The notes beneath the pieces were generated by a model. It had not been told where the DNA came from. It worked only from the letters and a program-made list of their open reading frames with translations, and did not search any database. DNA of 5,244 nucleotides from Candidatus Poribacteria bacterium (GTDB taxonomy: Bacteria > Poribacteria > WGA-4E > UBA9662), in NCBI GenBank assembly GCA_002699335.1, contig PACG01000198.1, positions 4,995 to 10,238 of the forward strand, given 5' to 3'. Shown piece by piece: positions 1 to 5,244 of the stretch. A program made the translations under genes and the position numbers. Within the stretch, counting starts at the first letter, position 1, and each line of letters opens with the position of its first letter.

Positions 1-419
1 AACCCGAGTTGATTTGCTCCTTTTATATCCCGCTCCAGGTTATTACCTAGCATCAGGACGGATGCGTAATCTGGCTGATCGATTTTTAGCTGATTTAATG
101 CGGCTAAAAACATTCTGGCCTCAGGCTTATCTACACCAACTTCAGCCGAAATGGCGAAGGCATCAAAGTAGCGATAAAGGTCGTGTTGGTGTAATACGTT
201 GTCAAAGGTTGCCGTTGGGCCATCAGCAACCAGGGCGAGTGGATAACCTAGACGCTTGATCTGATGAACCAGTTCAGTTGCTGTTGGAATTAGTTCGGCT
301 TCCAAAGTTGCCCCATAGGAGTTTTTGATTTCAGTCCCCTCATCAACAAGGGTATCACCACAATCCAGGAAAATGGCCTTAATTTTGTGCGTTTTCTCAA
401 CTGAACTAGAGAGTGTCAT
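1..419 (-). CDS. HAD-superfamily hydrolase, N-terminal 139 residues (3' end cut by the window edge)
   Basis: The minus strand from the ATG at 419-417 reads open for 139 codons to the left edge, so the C-terminus is missing. HAD motifs appear in order: motif I FLDCGDTL with the nucleophile D19; a motif II-like strand LALVADG at 61-67; motif III lysine K98 in VGVDKPE; motif IV LGNNLERD with D131, followed by IKGAN. HAD enzymes use the first Asp of motif I for covalent catalysis, mostly as phosphatases or dehalogenases in the cytoplasm. Only about 40 residues lie between motifs I and II, too few for a large C1 cap, so a minimal-cap enzyme is likely. Two active-site positions depart from the usual phosphatase pattern: the +2 residue after D19 is Gly, not Asp, and motif II has Ala65 where Ser/Thr is usual. 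The start is supported by GAGGA five bases upstream. It points away from all other genes here. The family is confident; the substrate is unknown. Confidence 0.9.
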   Translation of the reverse strand, partial: MTLSSSVEKTHKIKAIFLDCGDTLVDEGTEIKNSYGATLEAELIPTATELVHQIKRLGYPLALVADGPTATFDNVLHQHDLYRYFDAFAISAEVGVDKPEARMFLAALNQLKIDQPDYASVLMLGNNLERDIKGANQLG

Positions 420-424
420 TTCCG

Positions 425-429
425 TCCTC
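425..429 (-). promoter_or_regulatory. Ribosome binding site of the HAD hydrolase
   Basis: On the minus strand GAGGA lies five bases before the ATG at 419-417. This fixes the start chosen for the HAD hydrolase. No other in-frame start upstream has a comparable site. Confidence 0.6.
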
Positions 430-645
430 GCTGTTTTGTAGGTAAGTCAGTCTGATTTTTATGTTCGATTCTACTGATTATGGCCCTATATTCAATAGGC
501 AACACAGCAATGAGTTGAGTCAGATTAAAAAGCAGAATCAAAAAGTTAAGCTGTTTTCGGCCCAGGACGATTGCAACTTGAGGCCGGAAGGGTTGCAATC
601 ACACTTTGAACTGGAGCACACAGGTTGTGATGACAAGACGGATAG

Positions 646-882
646 CATCTGAGATATTATTGTCATCGCCACCTCGCAGAACGGACGACGACCTGGACAA
701 TGTGCACCGGGCCGAAAGATAGCCCCCTAATGCGAATATTAGTCCGAAATACCCTGAAAGGTGTATTGCCGTCTAACGGACAGATTAATGGATTGGAACC
801 GCAACTGAATCCGGTTTTTATCTTGTCTTGGCCCAAGGAGTTGCGAGGACAACCATTGCCATTTCCCATCGACCTGGTCTGA
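646..882 (+). pseudogene. Possible C-terminal remnant of an unrecognised protein
   Basis: Frame 1 is open from 646, just after a TAG at 643-645, to a TGA at 880-882. It gives 78 codons, with the only in-frame ATGs at 700 and further in. The second half reads like a folded protein C-terminus: segments NPVFILSWPKELRG and QPLPFPIDLV come just before the stop. The ATG at 700 has no Shine-Dalgarno site. Several stops (607, 628, 631, 643) lie in the same frame just upstream, while frame 3 is open there (603-716), as expected of a frameshifted gene. A perfect inverted repeat begins 17 bases after the stop, the usual place for a 3'-end hairpin. I do not recognise the family. The opposite strand is also open over most of this stretch (663-869), so chance is a real alternative. 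Confidence 0.22.
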
Positions 883-898
883 AGCCTCCATCATGACC

Positions 899-930
899 AG
901 CCGGAAGAAGAGTATACTCTTCTTCCGGCT
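899..930. repeat. Perfect 32-bp palindrome (hairpin or cruciform)
   Basis: The left arm AGCCGGAAGAAGAGTA is followed directly by its exact reverse complement, giving 16 paired positions with no spacer. In RNA it would fold into a long stem with a small terminal loop formed from the central TATA. It begins 17 bases after the stop at 882, so it could end or protect the 3' end of a transcript coming from the left. No T-run follows it on either strand, so it is not a canonical intrinsic terminator. A binding site for a dimeric regulator is the other option. Confidence 0.85.
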
Positions 931-1006
931 CGAGCTAAGAGTGGCCGCGCTCACTTTCACTGTCATGTGGCTTTGTTTACCTTCGAGTATAATTACTGCA
1001 ACCTTT

Positions 1007-1048
1007 GCTGGTTTCGATCTAGACCGTCGATTCCAGATCGAAACCAGC
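1007..1048. repeat. Perfect inverted repeat, 14-bp stem and 14-nt loop
   Basis: Arm GCTGGTTTCGATCT (1007-1020) pairs without mismatch with 1035-1048 across a 14-base loop (1021-1034). It is 76 bases after the 32-bp palindrome and does not share its arm sequence. No T-run follows on either strand. The function is unknown: a factor-dependent 3'-end hairpin, an RNA-stability element or a protein-binding site are all possible. Confidence 0.8.
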
Positions 1049-1324
1049 TACCATCGGAGGAATAGCTCAGAACAGAAACTGTTTCCAAATGGCCCACAAT
1101 TCCTCTCTTCTATGCCAACTTGACTTTGCTGAGGACCAACAGGTGAAGTGGAGTAATGTCAAATGGCTTCATCTCTCGGTAGCTCAAATAGCCCTAGCAT
1201 TATCCCTCTTCACTTCTGGTCTCTGTCTGGTGGTGGAAAATGATCAAACAACGGCTTCGGTTGGTTACGGAAATTATTCTTGTTCCGCTGAAAACATCAT
1301 ATAAACTAATCTGGTGCGGTTTCG

Positions 1325-1359
1325 TTTTTCCGTGCTGACATCTTCTCAGCACGGAAAAA
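1325..1359. repeat. Perfect inverted repeat, 14-bp stem and 7-nt loop, with T-tract first
   Basis: Arm TTTTTCCGTGCTGA (1325-1338) pairs perfectly with 1346-1359 across CATCTTC. A G-T pair at 1324/1360 can extend the stem. On both strands the T-run lies on the 5' side of the stem and the A-run on the 3' side, the reverse of an intrinsic terminator. It begins 20 bases after the end of a short open frame (1089-1304) whose reality is doubtful. A long stable RNA hairpin or a regulator site are the alternatives. Confidence 0.8.
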
Positions 1360-1519
1360 TATAACCTCAAATTGTTGGCGTGTAAAGTCGCTGGGCTATC
1401 TTTCTCTACTCATAAACATAATTCATCATTAAAACGGAAATCGGTTCGCCAAGTGCCATTCCGAGTGAACCCTGGTCCAAACACCGGAAAAGATATTCAA
1501 AGCGGATACTGGCAATTAA

Positions 1520-1549
1520 TTCACATAATTTGCTGTGACTGATTATACC
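1520..1549 (+). promoter_or_regulatory. Weak candidate promoter before the GDPD gene
   Basis: TTCACA at 1520-1525 (five of six matches to TTGACA) is followed after 18 bases by TATACC at 1544-1549 (four of six matches to TATAAT), in AT-rich sequence 15 bases before the ATG at 1564. The spacing is acceptable but the -10 box is poor and the leader would be very short. It is a guess from consensus only. Confidence 0.22.
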
Positions 1550-1563
1550 AATTAACAAAGATC

Positions 1564-2339
1564 ATGAACAGCTTCTTAGAGGAAAAAGCCCTTTTATCAA
1601 TAATAAATACCAAAATTTCTTGCGGTTCGCCCTTCCCTCGCCTATGCGCACACCGAAGAGCGAGCCATGTTTGCCCCGAAAATACGCTGCCCGCATTCGG
1701 CTCGGCCATTGCTCTGGGTGCACAAGAGATCGAGCTTGACCTCTGGATGAGCGCAGGCGGAGTACCCGTCGCCTGTCACGATTCAAGTGTGGACCGGACC
1801 ACCGATGGCGAGGGCCCCATTACTGAGATGGACTGGGCGGACATCCAGTGCCTCCGTTATCAAGCTTGGCCTGGGATGGTCGGGAGTACGCGTACCCCGG
1901 TTCGAGGAGGTGTTGGATGCTGCCGACAGCCGTGCAGGTATCAACATTCATATCAAAGAGCCCGGATCGGAGGGACAGATTGTCAAGCTCGTGTGTGACC
2001 TGCTTCGAGCCAGAGGCTTGTCGCAGATGCACTACATTGCCGGCGACGAACCGGCCCTCGAGGTTGCCCTTAACTTATGCACCGGAAATCCCGCAGGCGT
2101 GTCTGACTGCACAGAACGAGCCGCAGCGTATGACCAGGGTTGCACACGAGTGGCAGTTCGGCCGCAACGCAGCCGACGAGGTCCTCCGCCGATACGCCCA
2201 CCACCTCGGACTGATCTGCAATCTGTTCTGGTCTGATGAGTTGACCAAGGCCCAGGGATATATGGAGATGGGGGTTGACCTGGTGCTCACCAATGCGACG
2301 CATAAATTGCTCTCACTTGTGTCGCCTCCCAACAGGTGA
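1564..2339 (+). pseudogene. Glycerophosphodiester phosphodiesterase (GDPD), split by two frameshifts
   Basis: GDPD enzymes hydrolyse glycerophosphodiesters from phospholipid turnover to glycerol-3-phosphate and an alcohol. No signal peptide is seen, so a cytoplasmic UgpQ-like form is suggested. Frame 1 from the ATG at 1564 carries the N-terminal signature: AHRRAS with H30 and R31, PENTLPAF at 38-45, EIELDLW with E57 and D59, then CHDSSVDRTT with H72. At about 1850-1865 homology moves to frame 2 (VRVPRFEEVL, then NIHIKEPG). At about 2066-2075 it moves to frame 3 (APEIPQACL, LGLICNLFWSDE, GVDLVLTNA) and ends with TGA at 2337-2339. Both shifts are +1. Summed length, about 258 codons, fits a complete family member. 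The Gly after His-Arg is replaced by Arg32, and the usual Glu in the conserved ExK strand is His (NIHIKEP). A pseudogene is most likely; base-insertion errors in the assembly are the alternative. No clear Shine-Dalgarno site precedes the ATG. Confidence 0.85.
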
Positions 2340-2797
2340 CGTGCTGGAGAGGCATGCGCAGAGGATACTGGTGGCATATTAGTGAAATTAATAGTTCAAT
2401 CTAGTTTTTTTAGAAAAAATAGAAACTGATTCTCCTATGCCACAGAGATAGGGATACCAAGCTAATCATTACGGAAGTGGGCGGTGTGTTGACCAGGGGG
2501 ATTTCAAAGCGGATGAACGGATTGAAAAATAGATTTGAAAGGGAACAGATGGCACAGACGTGTTACGCCGTCCGCTAGGAACTATTTAGCAGGAATAAAT
2601 ACTGCCACAATTGAATTATAAATAGCGACACCGGTGCCATTGGACTGGATAACGGAGAGGACGGGTTTGGTTTTTCTGGCTCCTCTGTTGACCACTGTTT
2701 TCTACAGATGAAATGGTGTTTGCCAGACCGGACCCAAAGAATGTATTCTTTTAAGCAGGATATCGTCACAGTGGTCTTCATTAGAGATTTAGGTATA

Positions 2798-2810
2798 AGG
2801 TCTGAGACCT
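2798..2810. repeat. Short palindrome upstream of the oxidoreductase
   Basis: AGGTCT and AGACCT flank a single G, forming a perfect two-fold symmetric 13-mer 185 bases before the oxidoreductase start. A symmetric site of this size could be an operator for a sugar-responsive repressor, but palindromes this short also arise by chance. Confidence 0.25.
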
Positions 2811-2980
2811 GGTTAGCATGAAGGCTATCTCTTCACAGAAATCGCACCCACACCATTGCGACATCGGCCTACTTCAAATCACTATTGAATCTGTTTTCTT
2901 ACAGAAGAGAAGACGAAATTCCAAAAGTTATTTGCTAGATTGAGATCGGATTCCCGGCTGGGGGTCTACATAAGTTAGTT

Positions 2981-2988
2981 AGAAGGAG
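2981..2988 (+). promoter_or_regulatory. Strong ribosome binding site of the Gfo/Idh/MocA oxidoreductase
   Basis: AGAAGGAG lies seven bases before the ATG at 2996. It is the best Shine-Dalgarno match in the window and fixes the start of the oxidoreductase. Confidence 0.85.
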
Positions 2989-2995
2989 TAGTATC

Positions 2996-4033
2996 ATGGC
3001 GGAAAAATTGAAAATTGCAGCAGTTGGGTGTGGCAGTATCGGATTTCGCCACCAACAAGGACACCTGGCGTGCCCGGAATCAGAGCTAGTTGCAGTTTGC
3101 GACATGGACGTTGAAAAGGCCGAGAAGAGGGCCAAAGAACTCGGTATTGAGCGCTGGTACCCGTCAATTGCCGACATGCTAGCCAATGAGGAGTGTGATG
3201 CGGTCGATGTGGTGACCGCTGACCACCTGCACTTTGAGCCTGTCATGGAGTGTTTGGAAGCGGGCAAGCATGTGCTGTGTGAAAAACCACTTTCTTTGTC
3301 ACTGGATGAGGCTCAACAGATGGTGGCCAAAGCCGAGGAAAAAGGCGTCTATTTATCAATTGACTACAATCGCCGTTTTGCTCCAGGTTACGCCAAAGCT
3401 AGAGAATGGTTTGATGCCGGCGAATGTGGCCGGTTAGCTTACATCGACATGAAACTATCTCAAGGTGGACCAACACACTCTTGGAAAGGCGAATACTATC
3501 TGCTCTACGAACTACAGACCCACGCCGTTGACCTGCTCCGTTGGTTTGGTGGAGAGATCGTGGCTGTTTGTGCCCAGATGGCTCGTCCTCGTCTTGACAC
3601 TGTGCCAGAAGGTGAAACTGCCTGTTACACCAGTATGGCAATTTCAGTGCGTTTTGCCGATAAATCAGCCGATTCTCACGAGTCGGTGGCAACATTGATG
3701 GCCAGTTGGGACAGCGACTTTATCCATCCCATCGAAAGGCTAGAAATTTGTGGCGACAAAGGCGAAATTGTGGTGGACAATGTACTGAGCAAAGCCACGC
3801 TCTTAAGGCGTGACGATCAAGTAGTTGAAGAATATCGTCCTTCAATCTTCCGCATGGAACAATTGGCCTTCGACGGTACCTTCGCTTTGCGGATGGACGC
3901 CTGGGCTAAAGATCTCGCGGCTGGTCGTGAACCGATGCCAAGCGGACGAGACGGTCTGCAAGCGATGCGGGTGATCGACGCCATCGTCAGGTCTTGGGAA
4001 GAAAAACGAGAGGTCGAAGTTCCAATCGACTAA
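2996..4033 (+). CDS. Gfo/Idh/MocA family NAD(P)-dependent oxidoreductase
   Basis: The 345-residue protein has the usual length and layout of the family, which oxidises or reduces sugars, sugar acids and cyclitols such as inositol in the cytoplasm. The N-terminal Rossmann domain shows GCGSIG at 11-16 and an acid after the second strand (VAVCD, D36) that fits NAD ribose binding. The CEKPLS motif follows, with E96-K97-P98, K97 being the family's conserved catalytic lysine. The C-terminal alpha/beta domain has ELQTHAVDLLRWFGG, where H176 and D179 match the HxxD catalytic motif. All key residues are present and the frame is intact. No signal peptide is seen. The start has an excellent Shine-Dalgarno site. 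It ends in tandem TAA codons, and a sulfatase starts 21 bases later on the same strand, so the two are probably co-transcribed. Their shared substrate may be a sugar carrying sulfate, but this is inference and the exact reaction is unknown. Confidence 0.95.
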   Translation: MAEKLKIAAVGCGSIGFRHQQGHLACPESELVAVCDMDVEKAEKRAKELGIERWYPSIADMLANEECDAVDVVTADHLHFEPVMECLEAGKHVLCEKPLSLSLDEAQQMVAKAEEKGVYLSIDYNRRFAPGYAKAREWFDAGECGRLAYIDMKLSQGGPTHSWKGEYYLLYELQTHAVDLLRWFGGEIVAVCAQMARPRLDTVPEGETACYTSMAISVRFADKSADSHESVATLMASWDSDFIHPIERLEICGDKGEIVVDNVLSKATLLRRDDQVVEEYRPSIFRMEQLAFDGTFALRMDAWAKDLAAGREPMPSGRDGLQAMRVIDAIVRSWEEKREVEVPID

Positions 4034-4054
4034 TAAATTCGGCCCAATACTACC

Positions 4055-5244
4055 ATGAAAAAACTCAACATCCTCTGGATTTCTTTGGAAGATACCAGTC
4101 CTCGCTTTGGATGCTACGGGGATTCTGTGGCCAGAACCCCGAACCTCGACCAACTGGCTGGTCAAGGATGTCGGTTTCCAAATGCGTTTTCAGTGGCAGG
4201 CGTCTGCGCACCTAGTCGGTCAGCTATTATTACGGGGATGTATCCGACGGCCATCGGTACTCACCATATGCGGACAACTCATACTAACCGTCATACGCCC
4301 GAATTGCCAACGCCCTATGCTGCTGTACCTCCCCCCTATGTCAAGACGTTTACCGAATACCTTAGAGCGGCCGGATATTTCTGTACCAACAACCAGAAAA
4401 CCGACTACCAGTTCCCTGCCCCCATTACGGCTTGGGATGAATGCCATGGCCGCGCACACTGGCGTAATCGTAAAGCGCCAGAACAACCGTTCTTTGCGGT
4501 TTTCAATCCGACCGGTACTCACGAAAGTGGTATGTGGGAACGGGAGGACAACCTACCACTCAAAACTGATCCTGATTCGGTTGAGCTCCCTCCTTATTTG
4601 CCGAATACACCGAAAGCCCGTCGAGCCTTAGCTCGCCACTACGATAATCTGGAACGAAGCGACCAGCGAGTAGGCGAGTTACTAAGGCAGTTAGAAGAAG
4701 ACGGATTGAGTGACAATACGATCGTAATGATCTGGAGCGACCACGGTGAAGGACTCCCCCGTGCTAAACGATGGCCGTATGACGCGGGGATTCGGATTCC
4801 CCTCATCATCCGCTGGCCTGGTGAATTATCAGCGGGAAGTGCATCAGACCAGTTGGTCAGTCTAATCGACTTGGGACCGACACTGTTGTCTCTGGCAAGA
4901 GTGGAGATCCCATCTCATATGCAAGGACAACCCTTTTTAGGGCCAGATAAAGTCGAGCGGCAATATGTTTTTGCTACCAGAGATCGGTATGACGAAGCCT
5001 ACGATAGGGTGCGTGCCGTTCGGGACAATCAATTCAAGTATATTCGAAACCATTACCCTGACAAGGAACGTTTGTTGTGGATCCCTTACCGAAATCGACA
5101 TCCTGTGATGCAGGAACTGTGGCGGCTGCAGGCTGAGGATGCGCTAGAGGGCGACCAACAGGTTCTGTTCGAGAAACGACCACAGGAAGAATTCTACGAT
5201 ACAACTGTCGATCCATACGAACTGAACAATTTGGCCCAAGATCC
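4055..5244 (+). CDS. Type I (formylglycine-dependent) sulfatase, first 396 residues (3' end cut by the window edge)
   Basis: Sulfatases of this family hydrolyse sulfate esters with a formylglycine made post-translationally from Cys or Ser. The frame is open to the right edge. After a first strand LNILWISLEDTSP with E12-D13 (metal ligands, usually Asp-Asp) comes VCAPSRSAIITG, a CxPSR motif with C51 as the formylglycine precursor and R55. Further active-site candidates are K115 in NNQKTDY, H156 in NPTGTHES, D229-H230 in WSDHGEG and K238. FYDTTVDPYELNNLAQD at the edge is the family's usual late segment, so roughly 50-100 residues may be missing. The catalytic strand starts at residue 4, leaving no room for a signal peptide, so a cytoplasmic enzyme acting on imported small sulfated sugars is suggested. 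No Shine-Dalgarno site precedes the ATG. Translation may rely on coupling to the oxidoreductase 21 bases upstream. The substrate is unknown, and a maturase must be encoded elsewhere. Confidence 0.95.
   Translation, partial: MKKLNILWISLEDTSPRFGCYGDSVARTPNLDQLAGQGCRFPNAFSVAGVCAPSRSAIITGMYPTAIGTHHMRTTHTNRHTPELPTPYAAVPPPYVKTFTEYLRAAGYFCTNNQKTDYQFPAPITAWDECHGRAHWRNRKAPEQPFFAVFNPTGTHESGMWEREDNLPLKTDPDSVELPPYLPNTPKARRALARHYDNLERSDQRVGELLRQLEEDGLSDNTIVMIWSDHGEGLPRAKRWPYDAGIRIPLIIRWPGELSAGSASDQLVSLIDLGPTLLSLARVEIPSHMQGQPFLGPDKVERQYVFATRDRYDEAYDRVRAVRDNQFKYIRNHYPDKERLLWIPYRNRHPVMQELWRLQAEDALEGDQQVLFEKRPQEEFYDTTVDPYELNNLAQD

Larger units (their letters stand above)
420..1563. other. Long stretch without an intact recognisable gene
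   Basis: This 1.1 kb lies between the start of the HAD gene and the start of the broken GDPD gene, so it must hold at least the promoter for the first and probably that for the second. Short open frames occur on both strands, but none has a good Shine-Dalgarno site plus a recognisable domain. The notable contents, listed separately, are a protein-like open stretch ending at 882 and three perfect inverted repeats at 899-930, 1007-1048 and 1325-1359. From 420 to 645 I see nothing beyond the HAD upstream region. From 1360 to 1563 the sequence is AT-rich and looks like an upstream region. Decay of former genes is a plausible reading but is not shown. Confidence 0.6.
2340..2995. other. Intergenic stretch upstream of the oxidoreductase
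   Basis: This 656-base gap holds no recognised gene. It includes an A/T-rich imperfect inverted repeat around 2401-2422 (T-run, TAG, A-run), enclosed by an 8-bp inverted repeat GTGGCATA (2371-2378) / TATGCCAC (2436-2443). A 13-bp palindrome lies at 2798-2810. A minus-strand open frame at 2575-2781 and a plus-strand open frame ending at 2820 overlap each other and neither shows a known motif, so I treat both as chance or decayed sequence. The last 100 bases must contain the leader of the downstream operon. I could not find a promoter there that matches consensus well. Confidence 0.6.

Noticed and set aside
416..598. Minus-strand 60-codon frame whose stop overlaps the HAD start as ATGA, as in a coupled operon.
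   Set aside because: It begins with TTG, has no ribosome site and shows no known motif. The HAD gene has its own Shine-Dalgarno site, so the overlap is most likely chance.
988..993. A perfect TATAAT between the first two hairpins.
   Set aside because: No acceptable -35 box lies 16-18 bases upstream, the preceding bases are not an extended -10, and no supported gene follows.
1056..1070. GGAGGAATAGCTCAG resembles the 5' end of a bacterial tRNA (acceptor arm, TA, start of the D stem).
   Set aside because: The following bases do not complete a D arm, and no anticodon arm, T arm or 3' acceptor match follows.
1057..1105. GAGGAAT (1057-1063) can pair with ATTCCTC (1099-1105), with a small AACAG/CTGTT stem nested inside, suggesting a masked ribosome site.
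   Set aside because: Seven-base complementarity at this distance is common by chance, and no supported start codon lies within reach of that GGAGG.
899..1359. The inverted repeats as CRISPR repeats or as ends of an insertion sequence.
   Set aside because: The arms differ in sequence, there is no regular spacing, no direct target duplication was seen and no transposase is present.
1564..2339. Programmed frameshifting as the reason for the split GDPD gene.
   Set aside because: Two separate +1 shifts in one short metabolic gene, without a recognisable shift site, are far less likely than mutation or sequence error.
2401..2422. T-run, TAG, A-run structure as a terminator after the GDPD gene.
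   Set aside because: The stem would be almost all A-U pairs with no GC core, and it starts 62 bases after the stop. It is too weak to call a terminator.
2575..2820. Open frames on both strands (minus 2575-2781; plus about 2615-2820).
   Set aside because: They overlap each other, lack ribosome sites and show no family motif, so neither can be supported as a gene.

Overview
The window is bacterial. It has compact ORFs, Shine-Dalgarno sites and families typical of a heterotroph that degrades sugars and sulfated glycans. Sulfatases, Gfo/Idh/MocA oxidoreductases and stand-alone HAD hydrolases together are common in Poribacteria, Planctomycetes, some Chloroflexota and similar, often marine or host-associated, lineages. 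The sequence carries no marker gene that would settle the phylum, so this is only a loose guess. Hand-counted GC in single lines is about 43-55% in the intact genes.

Layout, left to right: (1) 1-419, minus strand: the N-terminal 139 residues of a HAD-superfamily hydrolase that runs off the left edge. (2) 420-1563: a long stretch with no convincing intact gene. It holds one coding-like remnant (646-882, plus strand) and three long, perfectly paired inverted repeats (899-930, 1007-1048, 1325-1359) packed into about 460 bp. (3) 1564-2339, plus strand: a glycerophosphodiester phosphodiesterase (GDPD) gene of full length but split over three reading frames, so a pseudogene or a stretch with sequence errors. 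(4) 2340-2995: a second gap, without a recognisable gene, ending in a very good Shine-Dalgarno site. (5) 2996-4033: an intact Gfo/Idh/MocA oxidoreductase. (6) 4055-5244: a type I sulfatase with an FGly-type CAPSR motif, running off the right edge.

The last two genes are 21 bp apart on the same strand and probably form an operon. The likely joint job is desulfation and NAD(P)-dependent oxidation or reduction of a sugar or cyclitol, but the substrate cannot be read from sequence. The sulfatase lacks a signal peptide, so it should act in the cytoplasm on imported small substrates.

I found no convincing new defence, mobile or RNA system. What the recognised genes do not explain is the cluster of perfect hairpins at 899-1359 and the coding-like fragment just before the first one.
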